DNA from: Variimorphobacter saccharofermentans
GTDB taxonomy: Bacteria; Bacillota; Clostridia; Lachnospirales; Lachnospiraceae
NCBI RefSeq assembly: GCF_014174405.1
Contig: NZ_JACEGA010000001.1
Coordinates: 2,509,001 to 2,573,000 of the forward strand
DNA length: 64,000 nt
Reading direction: 5' to 3'
Shown: positions 28,373 to 37,107 of the stretch, piece after piece
How the letters are laid out: the number at the start of each line of letters is the position of its first letter
Position numbering within the stretch: position 1 is the first letter of the stretch
Translations under genes and position numbers: made by a program
The notes under the pieces: model-generated
The model's input: only the letters and a program-made list of their open reading frames with translations
What the model was told of the DNA's origin: nothing
Database searches by the model: none

Positions 28373-29251
28373 CTAATATCTACCCAAAATAGTATCCTTA
28401 ACATCCCATCTTTGCGGAGCATAAGGTGTCTGATCCCCATACCCCACATCTACATAGGTAACTAATCGTATGTAATCCGGTAATTGGAATCTTTCTTTCA
28501 GACGCTTGCACATTTCCTCACTAAAGGTCAGCCATACACCCTCTAATCCAACAGCATGGGCTGCAAGTACAATGTTCTGTCCGGCTGCACCTGCATCTAA
28601 TAACTGATTACGTACCGGTGTGAAAGAATTTGCCCGATAGCAGCGCATATCCTGTAAAATTACTAAATGAACAGGGCCTCCTGGCACATCGCTTCCTCGG
28701 AATAGTCCAGGCTCATTCTTATCCCGTACCACAATATAACGGATCGATTGCACATTACATCCGTGAGCAGCCCAGATACCCGCCTCCAGCACTTTATCAA
28801 TCAGCTCATCCGGCACCTCCTGGTCTGTGAACTCCCGGACAGAGCGACGCTCCTTGACAATGGTAAAGAACGCTTTCTCCATCTCCGGTGTAACCGGTGT
28901 AGGCTTGAATTCATCAAAACTAACTTTTTCTCCTTTTGCTAATCTGTCAGCAGCATTCACTAGAAATGATGCATAACGATACTCCGGTAAATCTGTTGAA
29001 AGTCCTCTTTTCACCCACAATTCCAATAGGTGTTTCGTGTAATCCGCCTGTTGTGGTCTTAAAGTACCCCCTCTGTAGGCAGTAGCATAGACTTGGATTT
29101 CCAATGTATGATGGGACCGTTCCCGAACCCTTGCACGAAACTCCACCTCATCCATTGCTAAGAATTCTTCATCTGTCAATCTCATATTCTTATCCCATAT
29201 TTCTCTTGCTTCTTCCTTCGATAAATAATCCATACTTGTGTCTCGAAACAT
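28373..29251 (-). CDS. Nitroreductase family protein with N-terminal extension
   Basis: This 292-residue protein has a C-terminal nitroreductase FMN domain (about residues 120-290), recognised by KERRSVREFTDQEVPDELI and by GAAGQNIVLAAHAVGLEGVW. About 110 extra helical residues precede it. The preferred start is the ATG at 29251, 12 bases after AAAGG; an ATG at 29263 overlaps that box. It probably reduces a nitro, quinone or similar substrate with NAD(P)H. It lies 110 bases after the transporter ATPase gene and may be the last gene of that operon. Confidence 0.85.
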   Translation of the reverse strand: MFRDTSMDYLSKEEAREIWDKNMRLTDEEFLAMDEVEFRARVRERSHHTLEIQVYATAYRGGTLRPQQADYTKHLLELWVKRGLSTDLPEYRYASFLVNAADRLAKGEKVSFDEFKPTPVTPEMEKAFFTIVKERRSVREFTDQEVPDELIDKVLEAGIWAAHGCNVQSIRYIVVRDKNEPGLFRGSDVPGGPVHLVILQDMRCYRANSFTPVRNQLLDAGAAGQNIVLAAHAVGLEGVWLTFSEEMCKRLKERFQLPDYIRLVTYVDVGYGDQTPYAPQRWDVKDTILGRY

Positions 29252-29361
29252 CTTTCTTACCATCCTTTCATAATCTCTATACTTTTATCATTTACTAACT
29301 ACTTTCTCAGCTTATCTAATATCACGTATCATATATTTCCATCCGTGTATTTCTAAGTTTC

Positions 29362-30147
29362 TTATAGGTTTCCATAATTATTACTCGGAATCTGTGCTCC
29401 GTTACGATTGATATCCATCATAATCTGTGATGCAATATCCACCAACTCTTTAGAATTACGATTTCTCCTATGTGGAAATGGAACATCGTATATTTGTTGT
29501 ATTTTACCCGGTCTCGGACTTAAAAGTATGATTCGGTTAGCAAGGAAAACTGCTTCATTGATATCATGGGTGACAAAGAGTATATTCTTTTCTTCTCTCT
29601 CCCATATTTGAATTAGTTCCTCCTGTAACGAGCATCTAGTCAGGTGATCCACTGCACTGAATGGTTCATCCATAAGGATTACCTTGGGTTCCATTGCGAG
29701 TGTTCGGGCAATTCCCACTCTCTGTCGCATACCGCCGGAAAGCTGGGAAGGATATTTATGTTCGAAACCCTTCAGGTTGACCATGTTGATGTATTTTTCC
29801 AGTCGTTTGTTCTGTATTTCCTTAGGTATCTTTGCAATCTCCATACCAAAGGTAATGTTTTTTTGAACAATCCTCCAAGGGAAAAGTGATGCATCCTGAA
29901 ACACCACACCAATATCACGGCTTGTTCCGTTAACCTTAACTCCATCTAATAATATCTCACCACTCGTTGCATCTAAGAGACCGGCCACAATTTCAAGAAG
30001 TGTAGATTTCCCGCAGCCGCTGGGTCCGACAATACATACAAATTCACCATCATTAATTGTCAGGTTAATGTCCTGTAATGCGTGAACTTCATTTCCATCC
30101 GAACTGGTATATAATTTGTTTATATTCTTCACTTCTATTTTTGGCAT
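29362..30147 (-). CDS. ABC transporter ATPase (SsuB/TauB type)
   Basis: This 261-residue ATPase has Walker A GPSGCGKST, the signature LSGGMRQR and Walker B VILMDEPFSAVD, and the FQDASLFPWRIV Q-loop region typical of the nitrate/sulfonate/taurine branch. It energises the permease encoded at 31326. It follows the binding protein gene by 14 bases. The ribosome binding site is GAGGT. Confidence 0.94.
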   Translation of the reverse strand: MPKIEVKNINKLYTSSDGNEVHALQDINLTINDGEFVCIVGPSGCGKSTLLEIVAGLLDATSGEILLDGVKVNGTSRDIGVVFQDASLFPWRIVQKNITFGMEIAKIPKEIQNKRLEKYINMVNLKGFEHKYPSQLSGGMRQRVGIARTLAMEPKVILMDEPFSAVDHLTRCSLQEELIQIWEREEKNILFVTHDINEAVFLANRIILLSPRPGKIQQIYDVPFPHRRNRNSKELVDIASQIMMDINRNGAQIPSNNYGNL

Positions 30148-30161
30148 ATTGATAACCTCGC

Positions 30162-31295
30162 TTATTTTTTCTCCGGATCAGTGAGCCCTAATGTTTCAGC
30201 TGCAACAATTGCAAACTCATTGGTAAAGGTATCCGTATAATCAACACCCTCTTCAACCCAGCCATATTCTCTTAAGTAATTAAATGTTGTTTCAATACGA
30301 TCACTAGGAATAACTGGATAGTCACGCCATACATCAATTTCTGATTCAACTGCTTTTCTCATGGTCTCCGGTGATGTGCTCATCTTCTCAGCAGCCCAGT
30401 TAATAAATTCATCATAGTATTCGTTTTTCACCTTCTCATGTACCTGATAGTAGGCTGTGATAAATCTCTGTAAGTTTTCCGGGTTATTTTCGATAATATC
30501 ATTACTTGCAATGATGGTTCCTGTATAATAATCCGGTATATAGTCCCAGGCTCTTCCTAATGAATGACCAATTCCTTCTTCCTCCGCCAGAATTGCATAA
30601 GGATTATGAATGATTGTAGCATCCACTTCACCGGACTGTAATGTAGCATAAGCTTCCTGATAGGTTCCATTGGCAACAAGTGTTACCTCATCTGCACTGA
30701 TATTGTTTTTCTCCAGCATTTTAAGTACGGAAAGCTTCATACCACCGGCTGCCCCCTGGGTACCTATGGTCTTACCCTTTAAATCCTCAAAGCTCTTGAT
30801 CTCATTATTAGCGACAAGCCAATAGCAGCCTGAATATCTCCACATATTACCTACAAGCTTCGCAGGTACTCCGTTATATATCCCGGGAATATATGAGCTC
30901 GGATCGCCATCGGCTACATCAATTTCTCCTCTGGTAATTAAGGAAAGCACTCCTGAATTACCTGAAGTGTTCTGAACTAGTTCAAAATCGATGCCAAGTT
31001 CCTTATAAAATCCCTTTTCAATGGCAAAGTTATTAACCGCGCCGGTCATACCCTGTGCAAAGCAAGCTCGAAGGACAATTGGTTCCAGCTCATTGGAGGC
31101 ACTTTCCTGCGCATCCTCTGAAGTATCCGATGCCGGAGTTGTTATATCCTCCGTGGTATTTTCCGCCTGTGTATCATTTGTCTGACTTTCGGTAGTCTCT
31201 TTGCTCGATGCAACCTCTGTTTTATTTCCGCAGCCTGCCAGAAGTCCTACTATAACACTTAAAGATAAAATGAGTCCTACTAATTTCTTTTTCAT
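30162..31295 (-). CDS. ABC transporter substrate-binding lipoprotein (SsuA/NMT1-like)
   Basis: This 377-residue protein starts with a lipoprotein signal peptide ending LLAGC, so Cys22 is the expected lipid anchor. A low-complexity linker rich in Glu, Thr and Ser (residues 25-70) follows, then a type II periplasmic-binding fold of the NMT1/SsuA family with DLKGKTIGTQGAAGG. Members bind sulfonates, nitrate, taurine or thiamine pyrimidine precursors. The adjacent ATC-hydrolase-like and M20 genes make a sulfur or nitrogen heterocycle a reasonable guess. AAAGGAGAG precedes the ATG. Confidence 0.93.
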   Translation of the reverse strand: MKKKLVGLILSLSVIVGLLAGCGNKTEVASSKETTESQTNDTQAENTTEDITTPASDTSEDAQESASNELEPIVLRACFAQGMTGAVNNFAIEKGFYKELGIDFELVQNTSGNSGVLSLITRGEIDVADGDPSSYIPGIYNGVPAKLVGNMWRYSGCYWLVANNEIKSFEDLKGKTIGTQGAAGGMKLSVLKMLEKNNISADEVTLVANGTYQEAYATLQSGEVDATIIHNPYAILAEEEGIGHSLGRAWDYIPDYYTGTIIASNDIIENNPENLQRFITAYYQVHEKVKNEYYDEFINWAAEKMSTSPETMRKAVESEIDVWRDYPVIPSDRIETTFNYLREYGWVEEGVDYTDTFTNEFAIVAAETLGLTDPEKK

Positions 31296-31325
31296 AAAAT
31301 TCTCTCCTTTTTCTTATATTGATCT

Positions 31326-32123
31326 TTATACTCGGCTCCATTTATGGCAAACCGCATATTCGATTACAGAAATGAATTTAACAAGTAACACAGATATGAC
31401 TGTTACTAAAATGATAATAAAGAATATAATTGGTGTATTTAATAATGATTGTGCCTGTGAAAGTAAAAAACCAAGCCCCGCCTTCGCTGCCTGCATTTCC
31501 GAGAAAACTACACCGGTTAAGGATGTAGCTGCTGCAAGTCGTAATCCGTTAAATATAGAGGGAAGTGCGGATGGAATGATAACTTTAAATACCGTTTGAA
31601 AACGATTTGCCTGGAACACTCTGGCCACCTTTAAGTACTCCACTTTACATTGCTTAGCCCCTGTGACGGTGTTATATAAGATTGTGAAAACACTAAACAG
31701 GATAATTAAAATAACCTTTGATTTAAAACCAATTCCAAACCATAGGATGAGTAATGGAAGGATGGCTGTCTTTGGTATTGCCATAATGGTTGCACAGAAT
31801 AAATTCATATATTCCTCGATGGTAGGAAACAGAACCCAGATTAACCCGAATACAATACCAATAACCAATGCAATTCCATATCCAACCAGTAACTCCTTTA
31901 AGGTAACCCAAAGATGTGGAAGCAGTGTTCCATCTGCAATTATGCCAAAGCCCTTCTGTACAATAGAAGAAGGAGAGGCAAGGAATACCTTTTGTACGCT
32001 TCCGCTATCCACAGCTACCTGCATATAGACTAGAATTGCCAGAATAGTAAGTACCTGCAAAAGATTGATGAAAGTGAATTTCTTTTTCCCTGGCTTTATA
32101 CTAGGCTTAATCTTTGCTGCCAT
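31326..32123 (-). CDS. ABC transporter permease (SsuC type)
   Basis: This 265-residue inner-membrane protein has about six hydrophobic segments and the ATPase-contact loop FKVIIPSALPSIFNGLRLA (the EAA-like loop of the binding-protein-dependent permease family). It overlaps the end of the upstream ATC-hydrolase-like gene by 17 bases, with a GGGGAG box in the overlap, which shows tight operon coupling. Confidence 0.93.
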   Translation of the reverse strand: MAAKIKPSIKPGKKKFTFINLLQVLTILAILVYMQVAVDSGSVQKVFLASPSSIVQKGFGIIADGTLLPHLWVTLKELLVGYGIALVIGIVFGLIWVLFPTIEEYMNLFCATIMAIPKTAILPLLILWFGIGFKSKVILIILFSVFTILYNTVTGAKQCKVEYLKVARVFQANRFQTVFKVIIPSALPSIFNGLRLAAATSLTGVVFSEMQAAKAGLGFLLSQAQSLLNTPIIFFIIILVTVISVLLVKFISVIEYAVCHKWSRV

Positions 32124-32646
32124 AGGTATACTCCCCTTTCTTCACATTGTCACTCTCAAAGTATTCTCTCTTACAGCTATCGCCCTGCAATATGACATTT
32201 TGTGTAATCCGGTGAGATAAATGTCCCGAAAAATTCTCAATTGTAGTTGTATCAATGACATCACAGTAGAATGTTGCCAGTTCACTAAACCAGGGATACT
32301 TCGTTATGTACTCTCTCCATACTTCCGCATATGGACAATGGTCCTTTCCCCATTCAGGCACCCAGCCGAGAAATGGTAAATCAATCACTTTGCGAAAATC
32401 CTCAACTGTCTCTGTCGGAAGGCCCTGAGCCAATGCTTTCTCCTTCATTTGATCGGATCGATCCACTGCCTGTTCGAATACAACTCTTTGTATAATTTCC
32501 TTCGCCTGTTCTAATCCAAATTGTTCATATAATACCTTGCTGAAGTGAAAATAGAGTAGGGCAAATTGTCTTGCTGCTTTTCTTACCTCATTTACCGCAT
32601 ATTCTTTATCAATAGTACCTTCTATTTTAAAGCTATCCTTTCCCAT
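32107..32646 (-). CDS. ATC-hydrolase-like protein
   Basis: This 179-residue soluble protein resembles the L-2-amino-thiazoline-4-carboxylate (ATC) hydrolase family. Supporting segments are an N-terminal helical part (RKAARQFALLYFHFSKVLYE), HCPYAEVWREYITKYPWF, and ATFYCDVID. ATC hydrolase opens the thiazoline ring to N-carbamoyl-cysteine in some Pseudomonas species. The assignment is from memory of the family pattern and should be treated as moderate. It lies between the M20 amidohydrolase and the ABC permease genes, so it is likely part of the same catabolic unit. Confidence 0.6.
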   Translation of the reverse strand: MGKDSFKIEGTIDKEYAVNEVRKAARQFALLYFHFSKVLYEQFGLEQAKEIIQRVVFEQAVDRSDQMKEKALAQGLPTETVEDFRKVIDLPFLGWVPEWGKDHCPYAEVWREYITKYPWFSELATFYCDVIDTTTIENFSGHLSHRITQNVILQGDSCKREYFESDNVKKGEYTYGSKD

Positions 32647-32699
32647 TCCATTTACTCCCTTTCTTTTTGAATTGTTGATAGTATAAACAATAAATAATC

Positions 32700-34019
32700 T
32701 TATTCTCCTTCTTCGATATAGTTGAATTGATTCATAAAGGCGATATATTCTTCTTTGTTTTTAAACTTAGGCTCATAGTCTTCCACTACGTTTTTTGCTA
32801 CTACTGCATTACTTTGAAGTAAACGATAGGTACTTAGTGCAAATATCTTTGCTGTAATGATATAAGCCTCTTCCTCATCAACGACATCAAAATCAACTTG
32901 ATGAAAGCCTCCTTCTATTCCTCCTGTATGAAAGGTCAATACCGGCATAAGGTGTTGTACATCTCCAACATCGGTGGAACCACCGCCATGTTTCTTTGTA
33001 TCAACAATAGAAACCTTTTCTTCACCTAAAAGTTCCTTGGCTATATCAATGACTTCCTTCGGAAATTGCTGTGGTAACCCCGGCAGATAACCCGGCATCG
33101 TTTCAATACGATATCCCGCTCCCATTGCGAACGCTCCTGCCTTAAACGAACGGTCCGTTTTCGCCGATGCATCGGCAAAGGCCTCCAGTGTCTTTCCACG
33201 TACCAAGGTTTCCAGCACCACCTGATCCGGTATTACATTAACTAAGTCACCACCCTTTGTCATAATCGGATGTACCCTCACACAATCCTCATCCCGGAAG
33301 GTTTCCCTATTAAGCCCAAGTGCCTGTAAGCCAATGGAAGCAGCTGATAAAGCATTTACTCCTTTCTCCGGACTGCCTGCTGCATGTGACGCCTTTCCTT
33401 TGATTTTTATTACCTTTGATACAAAGCCATTGTTACTTCCACTTCCGAAGGATATTCCCTCATTTATAGAATGATGTGCCAAACATAGATCAACATCATC
33501 AAAAGCACCAATACGGAGCAGTTCACATTTGCCACCACCATATTGAATTTTACCTTCTTCCACTAATTTGTTTTTAAATTCTACCTCTCCATACTCCTCA
33601 GCGGGGACAGCAAAGAATATCACTTGGCCATCCAATGCAGACGAGATTTCAGGGTCCGTCAAAGCAAGTGCTGCACCGATCAATCCTGTAAGTTGTGCAT
33701 GATGACCGCAACAGTGGGCCGCCTGGGTTTCCGGATTCACATGGGCATGCTGTGGAATACACAGTGCATCCAGTTCTCCGATAAGAGCCAGGGATAGATT
33801 ACTTGCCTTTTCCTTATTTAAATATGCTTTTGCACCGGTAATGGCAAGATTTTTTTCCACTGGAAGATTTAATCCTTCCATGAATGAAACAAACTTCTCT
33901 GACGTACGGAATTCCTTGTAGCCGAGTTCGGCATGATTATAAATATCTCTACCGAATTCCAGAATAGTGTTTCGATTCTCATCAATTAATTGCACAATTT
34001 TTTGTTCAATAGAATTCAT
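32700..34019 (-). CDS. M20 family amidohydrolase/peptidase (AbgB-like)
   Basis: This 439-residue metal-dependent amidohydrolase matches the M20D/AbgB-like branch: GELDAL near residue 82, the metal-loop HCCGHHAQL, PAEEYGEVEF, the dimerisation motif HAAGSPEKGVNAL and the C-terminal GGGSTDVGDV. The usual CGHDxH is replaced by CGHHAQ, so metal binding may differ. Hydrolases of this type cleave N-acyl or N-carbamoyl amino acids. It is the first gene of the transporter operon, after a promoter and leader hairpin; AAAAGGAGG precedes the ATG. Confidence 0.88.
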   Translation of the reverse strand: MNSIEQKIVQLIDENRNTILEFGRDIYNHAELGYKEFRTSEKFVSFMEGLNLPVEKNLAITGAKAYLNKEKASNLSLALIGELDALCIPQHAHVNPETQAAHCCGHHAQLTGLIGAALALTDPEISSALDGQVIFFAVPAEEYGEVEFKNKLVEEGKIQYGGGKCELLRIGAFDDVDLCLAHHSINEGISFGSGSNNGFVSKVIKIKGKASHAAGSPEKGVNALSAASIGLQALGLNRETFRDEDCVRVHPIMTKGGDLVNVIPDQVVLETLVRGKTLEAFADASAKTDRSFKAGAFAMGAGYRIETMPGYLPGLPQQFPKEVIDIAKELLGEEKVSIVDTKKHGGGSTDVGDVQHLMPVLTFHTGGIEGGFHQVDFDVVDEEEAYIITAKIFALSTYRLLQSNAVVAKNVVEDYEPKFKNKEEYIAFMNQFNYIEEGE

Positions 34020-34064
34020 GGTCCCCTCCTTTTAGGAATGTTTAATTCCTGATTTATCTGAAAA

Positions 34065-34101
34065 ACTGTTTCTTCATCTGATGAGATAAACAAGAAACAG
34101 T
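34065..34101 (-). promoter_or_regulatory. Leader hairpin before the M20 operon
   Basis: On the minus strand ACTGTTTCTT and AAGAAACAGT form a perfect 10-bp stem followed by five T residues, like a terminator, 45 bases before the start codon and about 40 bases after the predicted transcription start. Flanking AATTCCT (just upstream) and AGGAATT (just downstream) could pair and enclose the hairpin. This resembles an attenuator or a small leader switch. The ligand, if any, is unknown. Confidence 0.5.
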
Positions 34102-34145
34102 ATTTCATACTATGTTGATAGGAATTATATGTTTAATTTCGGATT

Positions 34146-34174
34146 ATTATATGGCATATAAATCCATTTGTCAA
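34146..34174 (-). promoter_or_regulatory. Promoter of the M20-transporter operon
   Basis: On the minus strand a perfect TTGACA (34169-34174) is 17 bases from a perfect TATAAT (34146-34151). The transcript would start near 34138, giving a leader of about 120 bases. Confidence 0.85.
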
Positions 34175-34269
34175 CAGCAAAAATAAAAAAATTAAAAATA
34201 CATTATAAATGCAAAATTCGTACCTCATCTGTTTCTCTTAAGTTAATGCTTTGAAGTATATGTTTATTC

Positions 34270-34330
34270 AAAAGAAGGGCGTGTTTCAATCCTAACGAAA
34301 AATGTTAGTTTTGAAACACGCCCTTCTTTT
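34270..34330. terminator. Bidirectional terminator hairpin
   Basis: AAAAGAAGGGCGTGTTTCAA (34270-34289) pairs perfectly over 20 bp with 34311-34330, and the loop contains a second CTAAC/GTTAG pairing. A and T runs flank both sides. It closes the EFR1 gene on the minus strand and could also block plus-strand transcription. Confidence 0.85.
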
Positions 34331-34348
34331 TCTTAATATCATGAAAGG

Positions 34349-35110
34349 TTATTTTATTAAATCATGAGAAAACTGATATCGCTTCCTTTTCTCTGTAGAT
34401 TTACCATATTGAATTGCCGCCTGTTTACATCCATGTATACATTTGAGGCAAAAGGTACACTCACCCTCCCAAACCAGTTCACCATTCTTCATATGAATTA
34501 CATTACAGGGACATTCTCTTACACACTGCTCACAGCCGTTACATGCTGAGGTTGTATAAAACTTTTTCACGTGATCTGTTTTCCTATAAGCATATCCTGT
34601 AATCGGTGTCACAAATGCGATGATACCTTTTTTGAGATACTCAGTATTCTCTTTGCGTTCTATAAAAGTAATGATTTTATCTATTTCAACCTCAGCCCGC
34701 CTTAAGGTTACTTTCCGCTTTTCTTCTTTCGCAATATCATATCCTACTACATAATTGTCAACCATTTTAACTCCGAATTTCCCATACAGTGGGAGCTGCC
34801 TTTCGCCCAATAATCGAGATAAACGATCCATAACATTCCCCGCAGCAATACCATAGGTTGCCACTGCATAAACATATTGGTTACGATAGCCTGGCAGCTT
34901 CAGCTGATGAATGAAGCGCTCCATTATGGTTGGGATACAGTACCAATATACCGGAAATACAAAACCTATTCTCTCCTCTTCATTCACTTCGAATACTTCA
35001 TTCTTTTTCATGATGTCTTCCGAAATAAATACGGTTCTTTCCCCAGTACTTTTGGCAATTTTCTCTGCAACATGCTTTGAATTTCCTGTTCCACTGAAAT
35101 AAAATATCAC
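34349..35110 (-). CDS. EFR1-type flavodoxin-ferredoxin protein
   Basis: This 253-residue protein combines an N-terminal flavodoxin-like domain (MIFYFSGTGNSKHVAEKIA at the FMN loop; about residues 1-150) with a C-terminal 2[4Fe-4S] ferredoxin domain (CNGCEQCVRECPC and CTFCLKCIHGC). Such EFR1 proteins are common in Clostridia and are thought to be electron carriers, though the partner is usually unknown. It lies 15 bases after a MarR gene and is likely regulated by it. Confidence 0.92.
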   Translation of the reverse strand: MIFYFSGTGNSKHVAEKIAKSTGERTVFISEDIMKKNEVFEVNEEERIGFVFPVYWYCIPTIMERFIHQLKLPGYRNQYVYAVATYGIAAGNVMDRLSRLLGERQLPLYGKFGVKMVDNYVVGYDIAKEEKRKVTLRRAEVEIDKIITFIERKENTEYLKKGIIAFVTPITGYAYRKTDHVKKFYTTSACNGCEQCVRECPCNVIHMKNGELVWEGECTFCLKCIHGCKQAAIQYGKSTEKRKRYQFSHDLIK

Positions 35111-35125
35111 TCTTCCTGTTCCCCC

Positions 35126-35563
35126 TTATCTACCTTTATTCTCCAATCTTTTCACTAATTCATTAAAAATCCGTTCCACAACCTGCAGTTCTTCTTGATT
35201 TGCTGCGATATCCGCTATATTATCTACAACCCATTTATATATAGCATTATCTCCCTGTAAAATACGTCTTCCCTTATCAGTTAATTCAACATAATATATT
35301 CTTTTATCCTCGATTGATTGGGATTTGCTAACTAAGTCCATACTAATCAACTTTCTAATGATTACTGATACAGCGGGTTTTGTGATGGATAATTTTTCTG
35401 CTATTTGTGAGAAATTAGGCTTCTGCAATGATTGTATGACAAGTAAATAGTAATAATCATTATTCGAGAATTTATTTGCTTCCTCTTCCGTTAATATTGT
35501 ATTCAAATTAAGTATACAGGCTTCCCATAATAGATTTACAAGTGACGAAAATTTCTGTTCCAT
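35126..35563 (-). CDS. MarR family regulator
   Basis: This 145-residue protein has the winged-helix motif FSQIAEKLSITKPAVSVIIRKL (about residues 55-75) and the beta-wing SIEDKRIYYVELTDKGRR. It is the first gene of a two-gene unit with the EFR1 gene. GGAGGATAT precedes the ATG. A perfect 15-bp palindrome just after its predicted promoter is a good autoregulatory operator. Confidence 0.92.
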   Translation of the reverse strand: MEQKFSSLVNLLWEACILNLNTILTEEEANKFSNNDYYYLLVIQSLQKPNFSQIAEKLSITKPAVSVIIRKLISMDLVSKSQSIEDKRIYYVELTDKGRRILQGDNAIYKWVVDNIADIAANQEELQVVERIFNELVKRLENKGR

Positions 35564-35594
35564 ATATCCTCCATATAACCCTATGTTTTCTATT

Positions 35595-35616
35595 ACTTAC
35601 TATGTAAGTGATTATA
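35595..35616 (-). promoter_or_regulatory. MarR promoter and operator
   Basis: A TATAAT (35611-35616 on the minus strand) is followed by the perfect palindrome ACTTACTATGTAAGT (35595-35609). Further upstream an AGTTAA/TTAACT inverted repeat and two TTAATTAAATA direct repeats (35617-35665) could be extra sites. The remaining stretch to 35777 is AT-rich and shows nothing else I can name. Confidence 0.6.
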
Positions 35617-35777
35617 GTTAAATAATTTTAATTAAATAAACTTAATTAAATATAATTAACTATATACCATAGTAAGGATGTACTGTCAATAACAATGTGC
35701 GTACATTAAAATAGAAATTTGCTGACGTAAATATTCCAGATTAGCTTCATATACAACAAGAAATTATTAGCAATTTA

Positions 35778-35806
35778 TTTACATTCACCTTTTTATATAG
35801 TATAAT
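35778..35806 (+). promoter_or_regulatory. Promoter of the serine hydrolase gene
   Basis: TTTACA (35778-35783) and TATAAT (35801-35806) are separated by 17 bases on the plus strand, giving a leader of about 95 bases before the start codon. Confidence 0.8.
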
Positions 35807-35908
35807 AACAGAACATATTCAATGGAAAAATTATGCATTTTTAATGGTTCGGGATGATCTGAGGTAACATTATAAAATTGTTGCCAGGTGGCAAGATGGG
35901 AGGCGTAT

Positions 35909-37075
35909 ATGGTAAGTCTTAAAACTGAGTACTCAGCAATGGATGTTGGGTATGACCCGAAGCGAGTAGAGTATCTGACTCACTTTTTTGAGGATTTGAT
36001 TGAAAAGAAAAAGATATTATCCGCAAATTATTGTCTGGCGAGGGATGGCAAGGTATTTGCGAATAATGCAGTCGGAAAATTGTCTTTCCGTGAAGAAGAT
36101 TCAAGAGAACTACAACCCGATACAATTCAGAAAATTGCCTCGATTACAAAGCTCTTTACCGCAGTAGCTATCTGGCAGTTAGTTGAGGATGGCAGGCTCC
36201 GTGTGAACCAAAAGGTTGGAGAAATCATCGAGGAATTCTCCTTTCCACCTTTTGATGAGATTACCGTTGCTCATCTTCTATCCCATACCTCCGGTTTGCA
36301 GCCGGATTACAATTGTTTTGAGTATAAATATCAAGTTAGCCAATGGAATTTCATTCAAGAGGATAAGGGTAACAACTGGATCGCTGCTTCCTTACGTAGT
36401 GGTCTGCGCTGCAAGCCCGGAGTGGAATGGGCTTATAGCACCTTTGGCTTTGTAATTCTGGGTGAGATTATCTCAAGAGTCAGCGGTGAATTTGCCAATG
36501 ATTATATTATGGAGCATATTGTTAAACCCTGCGGACTCAAGGATACTGGTTTTGATTACTGTAAGAAGGAAATAATCTCCCGGATGAACATTCCTCATGA
36601 ACGTAGGGAAAAGCAGGTAAATGAAGTATTAGGCGGAACTTACATAGACACGGATGAAGGAACCGTGTGGGAGAAGATCCCTGCAACTGGTGGCGGTCTC
36701 TATTCGACTTCGTATGATCTCTGCCGTTTCGGCACCATGCTTCTTCAGGGCGGATACATTGATGGAAATCGTATTCTCGGAAGAAAAGCAATTGAAAAGA
36801 TGACAACCATTTATCCACATCCCGATGTCAAGGATTATTGCTGGAATGCAGGAGGGGTGTATCATCCATGTGGTCTGGGACCGGATATGCGCTGTAACGA
36901 CGCTAGTATCTATACACCAGGTACCTACTTCCATGAGGGTGCAGGCGGATGTTGCCTGATTATCGACCCTACGGAGAAGATGGTTGCCGCCTGGTTCGTT
37001 CCCTATATCAATGATGTTTGGTGTATTGAGTCTCAATTTCATGCTGCTGCTGTGATATGGTCAGGGATCATATAA
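35909..37075 (+). CDS. Serine hydrolase of the beta-lactamase/class C family
   Basis: This 388-residue protein belongs to the beta-lactamase-like serine hydrolases (esterases and D-peptidases). It shows the nucleophile motif SITK (S78-K81), the second tyrosine motif YST (Y176) and a late HEGAGG in place of the KTG/HxG box. No signal peptide is visible, so it is probably cytoplasmic, as with EstB-like esterases. I chose the ATG at 35909 because GGGAGG lies 5 bases upstream; an upstream GTG at 35888 has no such site. It stands alone, followed by R2 copy 2. Confidence 0.87.
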   Translation: MVSLKTEYSAMDVGYDPKRVEYLTHFFEDLIEKKKILSANYCLARDGKVFANNAVGKLSFREEDSRELQPDTIQKIASITKLFTAVAIWQLVEDGRLRVNQKVGEIIEEFSFPPFDEITVAHLLSHTSGLQPDYNCFEYKYQVSQWNFIQEDKGNNWIAASLRSGLRCKPGVEWAYSTFGFVILGEIISRVSGEFANDYIMEHIVKPCGLKDTGFDYCKKEIISRMNIPHERREKQVNEVLGGTYIDTDEGTVWEKIPATGGGLYSTSYDLCRFGTMLLQGGYIDGNRILGRKAIEKMTTIYPHPDVKDYCWNAGGVYHPCGLGPDMRCNDASIYTPGTYFHEGAGGCCLIIDPTEKMVAAWFVPYINDVWCIESQFHAAAVIWSGII

Positions 37076-37107
37076 TCAAGATAGAGAATCTTGTATAAAG
37101 TATCAGA

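Noticed and set aside
34020..34348. TPP or SAM riboswitch before the M20-transporter operon
   Set aside because: The binding protein resembles NMT1 proteins, which raised the idea of thiamine control, but the conserved TPP or SAM aptamer sequences are not there.
35595..35609. MarR operator ACTTACTATGTAAGT as a relative of the R2 core ACTTACC/GGTAAGT
   Set aside because: The shared bases are few and the flanks do not match, so this is probably chance.
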